Assembly (NCBI GenBank): GCA_019424645.1
Contig: JAHYZB010000100.1
Location: forward strand, 1 to 14,590
Reading direction: 5' to 3'
Length of the DNA: 14,590 nucleotides
DNA from: Oxalobacter formigenes
GTDB lineage: Bacteria > Pseudomonadota > Gammaproteobacteria > Burkholderiales > Burkholderiaceae_D
Made by a program: the position numbers and the translations under genes. Shown one piece after another: positions 1 through 7,054 of the stretch; the stretch's first letter is position 1, and each line of letters begins with the position of its first letter. Under the pieces are notes generated by a model. The model was not told where the DNA came from. It worked only from the letters and a program-made list of their open reading frames with translations, and did no database searches.

Positions 1-1
1 T

Positions 2-202
2 CCCGATGGAAAACCTGTCAATCTTCTGTTTTTCCTTCTGATTCCCAATAATGTTACCCAGCAACATCTGGAAATCCTTTCGGAAATCGCAGCCATGTTT
101 TCAGACGGAACATGCCGCACGTTCCTGTCGAACGAAGCCAATCCTGAAAGGATTCACGATGTTATCGTAAACTGGGAACCCGGACAGCAACTTCCCTCCT
201 GA
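2..202 (+). CDS. ptsN: PTS IIA-like nitrogen regulatory protein PtsN, C-terminal part
   Basis: This is the last 66 codons of a gene that begins before the window; the frame opens at base 2 and ends with TGA at 200-202. The visible part contains PVNLLFFLLIPNN followed by an amphipathic stretch (QQHLEILSEIAAMF) and a region with R/H residues, which is typical of the end of the EIIA-Ntr fold. The active-site histidine lies upstream and cannot be seen. PtsN is the cytoplasmic terminal acceptor of the nitrogen-type phosphotransferase chain and acts through protein-protein regulation rather than sugar transport. It lies 25 bp before hprK and is probably cotranscribed with it, as in other betaproteobacteria (usually after rpoN and hpf). 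Identification relies on this C-terminal similarity plus neighbourhood. Confidence 0.85.
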   Translation, partial: PDGKPVNLLFFLLIPNNVTQQHLEILSEIAAMFSDGTCRTFLSNEANPERIHDVIVNWEPGQQLPS

Positions 203-227
203 GATCACCTGATAAACGGACCATGCC

Positions 228-1175
228 ATGTCGACACCCATTTCCCTGACCATCCAGCGTTTATACGCGAACAACAGAGATGCATTGAAGTTGACCTGGT
301 TTGCCGGTCTCGATGGTGGCAACAGGCAGGTTTCCAGCGGTAGCGGACTTGCCGCCGATCAGGTAGGTCATTTGAACCTGATTCATCCAATGCGTATTCA
401 GGTCTTCGGACGTCAGGAAATCAATTACTACGAAAGACTGTCGCCGGAATCCCGGGCGTATCTGGTTCACGAAATTGCCGATTGCAATCCGCCGGCCCTC
501 ATCATCGCACGCGACCTTGATGTTCCTCCCGACATTCTTGCCATCTGCAACGAAAACAATATTCCTCTTTTCACTACCCCTCTGGCCGCGGCAGAGGTAA
601 TCGATTACCTTCGCGTCTATCTTTCAAAACAACTCGCTCTGCGGATCATCATGCATGGCGTATTTATGGACGTTCTCGGTGGTCGCCGCATCATTACAAA
701 TGATTCCGGTCTGGGTAAAAGCGAGCTGGGTCTGGAACTGATCACCCGAAATCACGGGCTGGTTGCAGACGATGCCGTCGAATTTTCCCGGATCGCACCG
801 AATGTCATCGAAGGCCGTGCTCCGATGCTTTTGCAAAATCTTCTGGAAGTTCGCGGCCTGGGATTGCTGGACATCCGTGCCATCTTTGGTGAAACAGCTG
901 TCCGGAGAAAAATGCAGTTGAAGCTTATCGTTCATCTGACCCGAATGCGAACGGGTGATGAAGATATCGACCGTTTGCCGATCCATTCCCCGACACAGGA
1001 AGTTCTGGGACTCCCTATCCGCAAAACGGTCATTCCTGTTGCAGCGGGCAGAAATATCGCCGTTCTGCTGGAAGCAGCCGTGCGCAATACCATTATGCAA
1101 TTGCGTGGTTTCAATACCATGGAAGAATTCATGGAACGCCAGAGGAAGGCCATGATGAAGGATGAACCCTTTTAA
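228..1175 (+). CDS. hprK: HPr kinase/phosphorylase
   Basis: The 315-residue protein has the normal HprK length. Known family role: a bifunctional cytoplasmic enzyme that phosphorylates a serine of HPr with ATP or PPi and also removes that phosphate. Visible landmarks are an N-terminal domain (about 1-130), the conserved HGVFMDV stretch (His143), the P-loop around 158-165 (NDSGLGKS, with Lys164 and Ser165), ADD at 180-182, and the family signature EVRGLGLLDIR at 207-217 followed by GET. The P-loop begins with Asn158 where the family normally has Gly; see findings. The ATG at 228 is chosen because it gives the expected N-terminus (MSTPISLTIQRLY); an ATG at 223 is out of frame and quickly stops. 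It sits between ptsN and rapZ, the usual betaproteobacterial PTS regulatory cluster. Confidence 0.95.
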   Translation: MSTPISLTIQRLYANNRDALKLTWFAGLDGGNRQVSSGSGLAADQVGHLNLIHPMRIQVFGRQEINYYERLSPESRAYLVHEIADCNPPALIIARDLDVPPDILAICNENNIPLFTTPLAAAEVIDYLRVYLSKQLALRIIMHGVFMDVLGGRRIITNDSGLGKSELGLELITRNHGLVADDAVEFSRIAPNVIEGRAPMLLQNLLEVRGLGLLDIRAIFGETAVRRKMQLKLIVHLTRMRTGDEDIDRLPIHSPTQEVLGLPIRKTVIPVAAGRNIAVLLEAAVRNTIMQLRGFNTMEEFMERQRKAMMKDEPF

Positions 1176-1252
1176 TCAATCGCTCCTTTTTACCATGACG
1201 ATGTGGTAGGCTGTCGAAATTGGCATGACTTTCATTTCAACACTCTCATAGC

Positions 1253-2125
1253 ATGCAAATCATTATTATCACCGGTATATCGGGATCCGGAAAATCAGTG
1301 GCCTTGAATGCACTGGAAGACGCCGGTTATTTTTGTGTCGATAATCTGCCGCCCGTCCTGCTTTCCAGACTTGTCGAAACCAGACTGGAAGACAACGAGG
1401 ACAAACTGGCTGTCGCGGTAGACTCCAGAAGCGCTGCATCGCTGAGTGGCCTGCCGAAAAGTGTTATTGAACTCAAGAATCAGGGACATAGTGTTCACGT
1501 CCTGTTTCTGACAGCCGACGACCATTCGCTGATTAACCGTTTTTCGGAAACAAGGCGAAGCCATCCCTTGTCTCATCGGCTGCCCAAGGGGACTTCCCTC
1601 TCCGATGACCGGACGCTGGTGGAAGCCATCCGGGAAGAACGTGCCATGATGTCCGACATCCAGATGATCGGACAGGTGATCGACACGTCGAACTCCAACT
1701 CGAACGAATTGCGCAACAGGGTCAAGGAACTGGTCGAAATCGAACAGTCGCCTTTGACGCTTCATTTCGAATCCTTCGGTTTCAAATTCGGTGTCCCACT
1801 TGATGCAGACATTATTTTTGACGTACGAAGCCTGCCGAACCCTTATTACGACATGCGATTGAGGCCACTGACCGGAAAAGACAAGCCTGTTATCGAATTT
1901 CTCGAATCGCAAGCTGACGTCGCCGAGCTGTTGAAAGACATCCGTGAATTTGTCGAAAAATGGCTGCCCTCCTTCCGGCGCGACAACAGGAGTTACCTTA
2001 CTGTTGCGCTCGGCTGCACGGGTGGACAGCACCGTTCCGTCTACATGGTCGAGCAACTTGCCCGTCACTTCACGAAAAAAGAACAGGTCGTTACCCGGCA
2101 TCGGGAACTGGCCGGTTCCCGGTAA
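1253..2125 (+). CDS. rapZ: RNase adapter / nucleotide-binding protein RapZ (YvcJ family)
   Basis: The 290-residue P-loop protein is about the usual family length. It has a Walker A motif GISGSGKS at residues 8-15 near the N-terminus, the GYFCVDNLPP segment at 25-34, FDVRSLPNPYY at 189-199, and the hallmark C-terminal GCTGGQHRS motif at 254-262. In enterobacteria RapZ binds the small RNA GlmZ and hands it to RNase E, controlling glucosamine-6-phosphate synthase. Whether a betaproteobacterium has that RNA partner is not known from this sequence, so only the family assignment is firm. It follows hprK by 77 bp, and no clear Shine-Dalgarno sequence precedes its ATG. Its stop is one base from the stop of convergent mutY, leaving no room for a terminator between them. 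Confidence 0.93.
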   Translation: MQIIIITGISGSGKSVALNALEDAGYFCVDNLPPVLLSRLVETRLEDNEDKLAVAVDSRSAASLSGLPKSVIELKNQGHSVHVLFLTADDHSLINRFSETRRSHPLSHRLPKGTSLSDDRTLVEAIREERAMMSDIQMIGQVIDTSNSNSNELRNRVKELVEIEQSPLTLHFESFGFKFGVPLDADIIFDVRSLPNPYYDMRLRPLTGKDKPVIEFLESQADVAELLKDIREFVEKWLPSFRRDNRSYLTVALGCTGGQHRSVYMVEQLARHFTKKEQVVTRHRELAGSR

Positions 2126-2126
2126 A

Positions 2127-3260
2127 TCAGTCGATCAGCTTTAAAACCTGCTGACGCAGTGAGTCATTCAAAAGTTTCCTCACAGGTGCAGGCAATGGTG
2201 CATCATCCAGCCGGTTCATGTCATACCAGACATATTTTTCTTCTTCCGCTCGCAACTGTCGACTGTCCAGCCCGATCAGACAAGGCGTTATCTGAAGGCG
2301 GAAATGCGAAAAAACGTGTGTGAACGGTTCCAGAAACTGGAACGAAGAGGTTTGTCCAAAAGAAGAAGCTATCGATTTCAGCCAGGATACATCCCCAATC
2401 TCTTCATTACTGGCATCTTCTGGCAACTCACATTCCGGCAAGGATAGCAGACCGCCCCAGATGCCCGTCCCTGGCCTTTTCTCCAGCAGCACTTTCCCGT
2501 CGAATAGCAATACCAGCATGACCGTTTTCCGGGTGGGAGAGACTTTTTTCGTTTTTTTCGCAGGCAGCTCATCAATTCTGTTTTCGGCCAGCGCTACGCA
2601 GGAAGTTGAAAAAGGGCATATCGAACAATCCGGCCTGCTTCTGACGCATACGGTTGCCCCCAGATCCATCAACCCCTGTGTATAGGCTTCCAGATCGGAT
2701 TCCGGCAATAATTCGTAGGCAAGCTGCCATAATTTTTCCTTGGCTTTCTTGTCACCGGGTTGCTCCGCAATACCGAAAACACGCGAGAAAACACGGACAA
2801 CATTGCCATCCAGAATGGCTGCCCGGACGCCGGAAGAAAAAACGGCGATAGCCGCAGCAGTAGACTGGCCGATTCCCGGCAAATCCTCGAGCAAGACAGG
2901 ATCGGAAGGAAAAATACCTTTATATTCATCGACGACAATTTGTGCACAACGATGAAGATTCCTGGCTCTCGAGTAATAACCCAACCCGCTCCAGTACGAC
3001 ATCACTTCCTCCTGTTCGGCATTCGCCAATGCGTAAACATCGGGAAACCGTTCCAGAAAGCGCAAATAATAAGGGATCACCGTTGCCACCTGCGTTTGCT
3101 GCAGCATGATTTCAGACAGCCAGATCCTGTACGCATTCCGGGTATTCTGCCAGGGAAGCGAGTGCCTTCCATGCTGTTTTTGCCAGACAACAAGCGTTTG
3201 TGCAAATGGAATGGAAGAAATGGCGATAGCGCCAGAATCAGACAAATTTTCTTTGATCAT
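2127..3260 (-). CDS. mutY: A/G-specific adenine glycosylase MutY
   Basis: The 377-residue DNA glycosylase removes adenine mispaired with 8-oxoguanine or guanine. Visible features in order: WLSEIMLQQTQV with the catalytic Glu50; the helix-hairpin-helix LPGIGQSTA (127-135); AAILDGNVVRV with catalytic Asp151; and the iron-sulfur loop with cysteines 205, 212, 215 and 221 (C-x6-C-x2-C-x5-C), which binds a 4Fe-4S cluster. A C-terminal MutT-like domain follows, with GIWGGLLSLPE (266-276) and the FSHF segment (317-320) that reads 8-oxoG. All key residues are present. The ATG at 3258-3260 is the only reasonable upstream start, although it gives about 17 residues before the conserved region and has no strong ribosome binding site. 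It is divergent from lolB. Confidence 0.95.
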   Translation of the reverse strand: MIKENLSDSGAIAISSIPFAQTLVVWQKQHGRHSLPWQNTRNAYRIWLSEIMLQQTQVATVIPYYLRFLERFPDVYALANAEQEEVMSYWSGLGYYSRARNLHRCAQIVVDEYKGIFPSDPVLLEDLPGIGQSTAAAIAVFSSGVRAAILDGNVVRVFSRVFGIAEQPGDKKAKEKLWQLAYELLPESDLEAYTQGLMDLGATVCVRSRPDCSICPFSTSCVALAENRIDELPAKKTKKVSPTRKTVMLVLLFDGKVLLEKRPGTGIWGGLLSLPECELPEDASNEEIGDVSWLKSIASSFGQTSSFQFLEPFTHVFSHFRLQITPCLIGLDSRQLRAEEEKYVWYDMNRLDDAPLPAPVRKLLNDSLRQQVLKLID

Positions 3261-3315
3261 ATAAAAATCCGATATCGCTCACCAGGCCATTCGCGATTTC
3301 GTCAAGTCGGCAACA

Positions 3316-3330
3316 CAATTTTACAAATTG
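3316..3330. repeat. Short palindrome in the mutY/lolB divergent spacer
   Basis: A perfect inverted repeat with 6-base arms and a 3-base centre (CAATTT-TAC-AAATTG) lies between the divergent mutY and lolB starts. It overlaps the possible -35 element of a rightward promoter. It could be an operator half-site pair, but no regulator can be named and AT-rich palindromes of this size occur by chance. Confidence 0.35.
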
Positions 3331-3350
3331 ATATTCCCGTATGTTATAGA
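3320..3350 (+). promoter_or_regulatory. Candidate lolB-ispE promoter
   Basis: TTTACA (3320-3325, 5/6 to the sigma-70 -35 consensus) is followed after 19 bp by TATAGA (3345-3350, 4/6 to the -10). The spacing is long, so this is only a plausible promoter. It is supported mainly by its place in the only spacer upstream of lolB. Confidence 0.3.
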
Positions 3351-3368
3351 ATGTTTTCCAATGTAGCC

Positions 3369-3388
3369 AATCGGGCAGTATCCCGATT
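3369..3388 (+). other. Hairpin in the lolB 5' leader
   Basis: Arms AATCGGG (3369-3375) and CCCGATT (3382-3388) form a perfect 7-bp stem with a 6-base loop, followed by only two further T residues. It lies about 28 bases before the lolB start. It is too weak a T-tract for a confident terminator and may simply structure the leader. Confidence 0.4.
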
Positions 3389-3416
3389 TTATCCTGCCAT
3401 TCCTTTTCGAATAAAG

Positions 3417-4058
3417 ATGAAAAACATTTTTTCCCATCTGCTGAAGAAAACGGGGCTTTTCACCGTCATTGTAATCACTATCGGTTTAACGGGTTGTTCC
3501 ACCATGCAATCCATCAACCCCGTCAATCTTTTCTCCAGTGAGACGGCACGCAAATGCGTGGATACCGTCAATATCAGGGGACGTTTTTCCATTCAGTACA
3601 AGCTGGACGGCAGGGAAGAATCGCTTCACGGCAAATTCGGCTGGGATCAGTCTCCGGAGCGTACCGTCGTGACATTGATGTCTCCCCTTGGACAAACGAT
3701 GGCAAAAATAGACCTTACGCCTCAAATGGCGACATTCACCGCCCCCAACCGGGCACCGGCAAGCGCACCTGACGCTGAAGAACTGATCAAATCCCAACTC
3801 GGCTGGACATTGCCTGTCTCGGGCATGAAAGGCTGGCTGCAGGGTTGTGCAACGGATTCCCGCGGACAATCTTTTATCGCCACGCCGAAATCGGCACAGG
3901 TGATCACTAAAGATGGATGGCAAATCAATTACGCAAGCTGGATTGATGGGCCGACCATACCGCTTCCAAAACGCATTGACCTGATCAAGGGGAATCAGGA
4001 CTCGCTAAACGGCGTTGACATCAATTTGAAACTGGTTATCGATGAATGGAATTTTTAA
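3417..4058 (+). CDS. lolB: Outer-membrane lipoprotein receptor LolB
   Basis: The predicted 213-residue lipoprotein receives lipoproteins from the periplasmic carrier LolA and inserts them into the outer membrane. The N-terminus has a basic start (MKNIFSHLLKK), a hydrophobic segment at about 13-24 and a lipobox LTGC with the lipidated Cys27. Ser at the next position fits outer-membrane sorting. The mature part has the LolB-type pattern FSIQYKLDGREESLHGKFGW, LMSPLGQTMAKIDLTP and the AEELIKSQLGWTLPVSG segment. The reading frame stays open upstream to 2760, but that stretch is antisense to mutY; the ATG at 3417 is chosen because it directly yields the lipoprotein signal peptide. It is followed six bases later by ispE, a conserved betaproteobacterial pairing. 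Confidence 0.92.
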   Translation: MKNIFSHLLKKTGLFTVIVITIGLTGCSTMQSINPVNLFSSETARKCVDTVNIRGRFSIQYKLDGREESLHGKFGWDQSPERTVVTLMSPLGQTMAKIDLTPQMATFTAPNRAPASAPDAEELIKSQLGWTLPVSGMKGWLQGCATDSRGQSFIATPKSAQVITKDGWQINYASWIDGPTIPLPKRIDLIKGNQDSLNGVDINLKLVIDEWNF

Positions 4059-4064
4059 TCGGCA

Positions 4065-4958
4065 ATGAACAAGTCGAAACCCTTTTTACATAATTGTCCG
4101 GCTCCGGCCAAGCTCAATCTTTTTTTACACGTTACGGGTCAACGTCCAGACGGTTACCACCTGCTGCAAAGCGTCTTCCAGTTGATCGATCTTTGTGACA
4201 CTCTTCATTTTGACTGTCGCGATGACAGTCAAATCAGACGACTTACAGATAATAATCTGATACCAGAAGAAGACGATCTGGTCATACGCGCGGCAAGACT
4301 GTTGCAAAAGGCCGCCAGTATTAAAAATCCCGGATTTTCGTATGGTGTCGATATCCGAATAGAAAAATCCATTCCTATGGGTGGCGGGCTGGGAGGAGGC
4401 TCTTCTGACGCAGCGACGACCCTGCTCGTTTTGAACCGGATCTGGAATTGCGATTTCACTAAAGAAGAGTTGATGTCATTAAGTGTGCAATTGGGGGCTG
4501 ACGTTCCCTTTTTCATTTTCGGTGAAAACGCATACGCCGAAGGCATCGGAGAAAAATTGTCGCCTGTCGCGACACCCGACGGATACTTCGTTGTCGTCAA
4601 ACCACCCGTTTCCGTTCCGACAGTGGCAATATTTCGCGCCAAAGAATTGACAAGAAACACAGAACCCATCAAAATGGCGGACTTTCCCGGTATCTATAAA
4701 AATTTACCCGATTTCGGTAAAAATGATTTGCAGCCAGTTGCAATCAAACTTTATCCTGAAATCGCTATGGCTCTTGATGTATTGGGCCGATATGGAAAAG
4801 CCCGAATGACCGGGTCCGGCGCATGTGTTTTTGCCCGATTCGGAAATGAAACAGAAGCTGAGGAAGTGGCCGCCCATCTCTCTGAAAAATGGGAAGTCTG
4901 GACAGCAAAAAGTTTACAAAATCATCCGCTTGAAGCTTTATTCGGTAGTAAAAGTTGA
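4065..4958 (+). CDS. ispE: 4-diphosphocytidyl-2-C-methyl-D-erythritol kinase IspE
   Basis: The 297-residue GHMP-family kinase phosphorylates CDP-methylerythritol in the MEP pathway to isoprenoid precursors. The sequence shows PAPAKLNLFLHVTG with Lys16 near the active site, RPDGYHLLQSVFQ at 27-39, the glycine-rich ATP loop PMGGGLGGGSSDA at 104-116, GADVPFF with catalytic Asp146, and the C-terminal GHMP motif MTGSGACVFA at 248-257. Length and motif spacing are normal. The ATG is six bases after the lolB stop, so the two genes are very likely one transcript. No strong Shine-Dalgarno is visible, suggesting translational coupling. The tRNA-Gln promoter begins within about 30 bases of its end. Confidence 0.96.
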   Translation: MNKSKPFLHNCPAPAKLNLFLHVTGQRPDGYHLLQSVFQLIDLCDTLHFDCRDDSQIRRLTDNNLIPEEDDLVIRAARLLQKAASIKNPGFSYGVDIRIEKSIPMGGGLGGGSSDAATTLLVLNRIWNCDFTKEELMSLSVQLGADVPFFIFGENAYAEGIGEKLSPVATPDGYFVVVKPPVSVPTVAIFRAKELTRNTEPIKMADFPGIYKNLPDFGKNDLQPVAIKLYPEIAMALDVLGRYGKARMTGSGACVFARFGNETEAEEVAAHLSEKWEVWTAKSLQNHPLEALFGSKS

Positions 4959-4984
4959 TGATATCGTTTTTTCTGGCGCTCGGT

Positions 4985-4990
4985 TATAAT
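4985..4990 (+). promoter_or_regulatory. -10 element of tRNA-Gln(UUG) promoter
   Basis: A perfect TATAAT lies 21 bases before the mature tRNA 5' end. The same arrangement, with a shared TCG plus T-tract upstream and CGGTTATAAT around the -10, precedes the second tRNA-Gln at 7031. This suggests the promoter was part of the duplicated unit. The -35 region is poor against consensus in both copies. Confidence 0.65.
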
Positions 4991-5011
4991 ACCGTGCACT
5001 GGAAATTCAAC

Positions 5012-5088
5012 AGGGGAATCGCCAAGCTGGTTAAGGCACAGGGTTTTGATCCCTGCATGCGAAGGTTCGAATCCTTCTTCCCCTGCCA
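5012..5088 (+). tRNA. tRNA-Gln (anticodon UUG)
   Basis: The 77-nt cloverleaf is complete. The acceptor arms AGGGGAA (5012-5018) and TTCCCCT (5078-5084) pair fully; the D stem is GCC/GGC; the anticodon stem is CAGGG/CCCTG with loop TTTTGAT giving anticodon TTG at 5046-5048; the T arm contains GGTTCGAATCC. The CCA end is encoded (5086-5088). It reads CAA and, by wobble, CAG. It sits directly upstream of prs1 and may be cotranscribed with it. Confidence 0.97.
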
Positions 5089-5095
5089 CTCCTTT

Positions 5096-5120
5096 TGCAA
5101 CGCCCGCCGCCAGGCGTGCA
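5096..5120 (+). other. GC-rich hairpin between tRNA-Gln(UUG) and prs1
   Basis: TGC-A-ACGCC (5096-5104) pairs with GGCGTGCA (5113-5120), leaving one bulged A and an 8-base loop. No T-run follows, so it is not a standard terminator; it may mark or protect a processing point 3' of the tRNA. The right arm (CAGGCGTGCA) is preserved in the second copy at 7151-7160, but the left arm is eroded there. Confidence 0.45.
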
Positions 5121-5205
5121 GCACTGATTGTCGGCAAGTACACAACGGGATGCGTTACACCTTATGTGACTTTTAACCCTGTAACGAGAATGTCGTAGAA
5201 AATTC

Positions 5206-6165
5206 ATGTCCGACAATAATTTAATGATCTTCACTGGCAATGCCAATCCGGCTTTGGCCGCCCAGGTTGCCAGCAAACTCGGTATCCCTCTTGGCAAGGC
5301 TTTCGTTTCGAAGTTTTCTGATGGCGAAACCACTGTTGAAATCAACGAAAACGTTCGCGGCAAGGATGTCTTTGTCATCCAGTCCACCTGCGCTCCCACC
5401 AACGATAACCTCATGGAAATCGTTTTGATGGTCGATGCGCTGAAACGGGCTTCCGCTGAACGCATTACCGCATGCATTCCTTATTTCGGCTACGCCCGTC
5501 AGGACCGTCGTCCACGTTCCACACGCGTCGCCATCTCCGCAAGGGTCATCGCCAACATTCTTGAACACATCGGTGTTGACCGTGTCCTGATCATGGATGT
5601 CCATGCCGACCAGATTCAGGGATTCTTCGATATCCCGGTCGACAATATTTATGCTGCGCCCCTGTTGTTAAGCGACCTCAGAAAGAAAAACTACAAGGAT
5701 TTGCAAGTCGTCTCTCCTGACATTGGCGGTGTCGTTCGTGCCCGGGCGCTGGCAGAACATCTGGGATGCGAATTGTCGATTATCGACAAGCGCCGTCCCC
5801 GCCCGAATGTGTCCGAAGTGATGAATATCATCGGGAATGTCGAAGGCAGAAACTGCGTGATTATGGATGACATGGTCGATACGGCCGGTACCCTGACGCA
5901 AGCGGCTGAAGCTTTGAAGGAACGCGGTGCAAAAATGGTCGTCGCCTACGCCACGCATCCTGTCTTGTCCGGCCCTGCCGTCAACCGGATTACCAGTTCC
6001 TCTCTGGATGAACTGGTCGTGACCGACACGATTCCATTGTCGGACGCCGCAAAGGAATGCAGCAAGATCCGCCAGCTTTCCTGTGCCGAACTTCTTGCCG
6101 AAACACTGAAACGCATTAATTCCGGCAAGTCCGTTATGTCTCTTTTTAATGAGGCTAATGTATAA
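5206..6165 (+). CDS. prs: Ribose-phosphate pyrophosphokinase, copy 1
   Basis: The 319-residue class I PRPP synthetase makes 5-phosphoribosyl pyrophosphate from ribose-5-phosphate and ATP, feeding nucleotide, NAD, histidine and tryptophan synthesis. Seen: YFGYARQDRRPRS at 93-105, the ATP/metal region DVHADQIQGFFDIPVDN at 131-147, VSPDIGGVVRAR at 169-180, the active-site loop IDKRRPRPN at 193-201, and the ribose-5-phosphate/PRPP loop DDMVDTAGT at 221-229. The ATG at 5206 gives the usual MSDNNLMIF start. It lies 117 bp after tRNA-Gln(UUG). A second prs at 7168 is identical over codons 41-300 (780 bp without mismatch), whereas the first 40 codons differ at 14 positions (two amino-acid changes, Q20K and I27L) and the C-terminal tails differ. 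Confidence 0.96.
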   Translation: MSDNNLMIFTGNANPALAAQVASKLGIPLGKAFVSKFSDGETTVEINENVRGKDVFVIQSTCAPTNDNLMEIVLMVDALKRASAERITACIPYFGYARQDRRPRSTRVAISARVIANILEHIGVDRVLIMDVHADQIQGFFDIPVDNIYAAPLLLSDLRKKNYKDLQVVSPDIGGVVRARALAEHLGCELSIIDKRRPRPNVSEVMNIIGNVEGRNCVIMDDMVDTAGTLTQAAEALKERGAKMVVAYATHPVLSGPAVNRITSSSLDELVVTDTIPLSDAAKECSKIRQLSCAELLAETLKRINSGKSVMSLFNEANV

Positions 6166-6166
6166 T
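6161..6166 (+). promoter_or_regulatory. Possible -10 element for rplY
   Basis: A perfect TATAAT overlaps the prs1 stop codon. A start about seven bases downstream would place the three hairpins at 6174-6249 inside an rplY leader of roughly 97 bases. No good -35 element is seen at 16-18 bp, so this is a weak inference. Confidence 0.3.
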
Positions 6167-6173
6167 TCTGCAT

Positions 6174-6191
6174 TTTACCGGGTTCGGTAAA
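6174..6191 (+). other. Hairpin 1 in the prs1-rplY spacer
   Basis: TTTACCG (6174-6180) and CGGTAAA (6185-6191) form a perfect 7-bp stem with a 4-base loop. An alternative pairing ACCGG/CCGGT spans overlapping bases, so two exclusive folds are possible. Confidence 0.5.
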
Positions 6192-6202
6192 CCGGTTTCA
6201 CC

Positions 6203-6228
6203 AAGCCTCTGGTCGCGGAGGCTTTTTT
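6203..6228 (+). terminator. Terminator-like hairpin after prs1
   Basis: AAGCCTCTG (6203-6211) pairs with CGGAGGCTT (6216-6224), one pair being G-T, around a 4-base loop. The T-tract runs on to 6228. It is a good intrinsic terminator form, located between prs1 and rplY. Confidence 0.7.
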
Positions 6229-6234
6229 CAACAA

Positions 6235-6257
6235 GAGGTTTTTAACCTCGTTTTTTT
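6235..6257 (+). terminator. Second terminator-like hairpin, just before the rplY ribosome binding site
   Basis: GAGGTT (6235-6240) and AACCTC (6244-6249) form a 6-bp stem around TTT, followed by G and seven T residues. The T-tract abuts the GGAG Shine-Dalgarno of rplY (6258-6261). It may be an attenuator rather than a plain terminator. Confidence 0.55.
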
Positions 6258-6269
6258 GGAGTTTTACAA

Positions 6270-6899
6270 ATGAAAATCATTGCATACACGAGAGCAGAGA
6301 TAGGGTCCGGAGCGAGCCGCCGCCTGCGTGCTGCTGGTATGGCACCTGGCATTGTCTATGGTGGTAACAGCGAACCTCTCAACATCAAACTGGATCACAA
6401 TGCCCTTTTCTACGCACTGAAAAGAGAAGCATTCCATTCCTCCATTCTCGATCTCGAAATCGATGGCAAGAATCAACAGGTTCTGTTACGTGATTTTCAG
6501 GTTCATGCATTCAAACCTGTAGTGCTGCACGTTGACTTCCAGCGTGTTGACGCCAACCAGAAGATCAACGTCAAAGTGCCTCTGCACTTCATCAACGAAG
6601 ACGCTTCTTCTGCCAAAAAATCCGGTGTTGTTCATCACGCTGCCACCGAACTGGAAATTTCCTGTCTGCCAGCCAATCTGCCAGCCTTCATCGAAGTCGA
6701 TCTGGGCAATCTGGAAATTGGCCAGACCATTCATCTGGGTGCTCTCAAACTGCCAGAAGGCGTTGCAGCGATTTCCCACGACGAATCGATGCCAATCGTT
6801 ACAGCAACCGCCGCAACTGAAACGGCAGAAGCCGCTGACGAAGATGCACCAGCATCAGACGCTCCGGCAGCTGATGCAGAAGCAAAAGATAAAGAATAA
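6270..6899 (+). CDS. rplY: 50S ribosomal protein L25 (general stress protein Ctc type)
   Basis: The 209-residue protein is the long L25/Ctc form. The N-terminal domain (about 1-95, containing RRLRAAGMAPGIVYGG and LRDFQVHAF) is the 5S rRNA-binding part. The C-terminal domain (about 96-180, with DFQRVDANQKINVKVPLHF and VDLGNLEIGQTIHL) is the TL5/CTC extension. The last 30 residues are an Ala/Asp/Glu-rich acidic tail. A clear GGAG ribosome binding site (6258-6261) lies 8 bases before the ATG. In related bacteria it directly follows prs; here two terminator-like hairpins separate them, and a second tRNA-Gln/prs pair has been inserted before pth. A strong terminator follows. Confidence 0.95.
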   Translation: MKIIAYTRAEIGSGASRRLRAAGMAPGIVYGGNSEPLNIKLDHNALFYALKREAFHSSILDLEIDGKNQQVLLRDFQVHAFKPVVLHVDFQRVDANQKINVKVPLHFINEDASSAKKSGVVHHAATELEISCLPANLPAFIEVDLGNLEIGQTIHLGALKLPEGVAAISHDESMPIVTATAATETAEAADEDAPASDAPAADAEAKDKE

Positions 6900-6911
6900 T
6901 TTATCGAAAAT

Positions 6912-6941
6912 AAAAAACCTGCCTTTCCGGCAGGTTTTTTT
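6912..6941 (+). terminator. Intrinsic terminator of rplY
   Basis: ACCTGCC (6917-6923) pairs with GGCAGGT (6929-6935) around a 5-base loop. A-rich bases on the left and seven T residues on the right (6935-6941) extend it. It begins 12 bases after the rplY stop. Confidence 0.92.
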
Positions 6942-6979
6942 GTTGGTTTTAACTCATACTGAATCATGTCGATACGATA

Positions 6980-7002
6980 AAAAGGGCAACAAAATCCCTT
7001 TT
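6980..7002. repeat. Inverted repeat upstream of the second tRNA promoter
   Basis: AAAAGGG (6980-6986) and CCCTTTT (6996-7002) form a 7-bp stem with a 9-base loop. It lies between the rplY terminator and the second tRNA-Gln promoter. It could be a weak terminator relic or chance. Confidence 0.35.
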
Positions 7003-7030
7003 AAATATGTCGTTTTTTTAAATGGTCGGT

Positions 7031-7036
7031 TATAAT
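7031..7036 (+). promoter_or_regulatory. -10 element of tRNA-Gln(CUG) promoter
   Basis: A perfect TATAAT lies 18 bases before the mature tRNA. The surrounding CGGTTATAATA and the upstream TCG/T-tract match the copy at 4985, implying common origin. Confidence 0.65.
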
Positions 7037-7054
7037 ATCGTTCTGTAGTTCAAC

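Noticed and set aside
1221..1252. TTGGCA-like sequence before rapZ as a sigma-54 promoter
   Set aside because: The second element lacks GC at the required distance (GG-N10-GC), and rapZ is well explained by read-through from hprK.
2760..3416. Long + strand open frame joined to lolB, giving a 432-residue protein
   Set aside because: It runs antisense through mutY, shows no protein-like pattern, and the lolB signal peptide with lipobox begins at 3417.
5089..5205. PurR-type operator or sigma-70 promoter upstream of prs1
   Set aside because: No match to the enterobacterial PurR operator and no -35/-10 pair with acceptable spacing was found in this spacer.
5031..5604. - strand open frames inside prs1, repeated in prs2
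   Set aside because: They are shadows of the conserved PRPP synthetase frame; their duplication merely follows that of prs.
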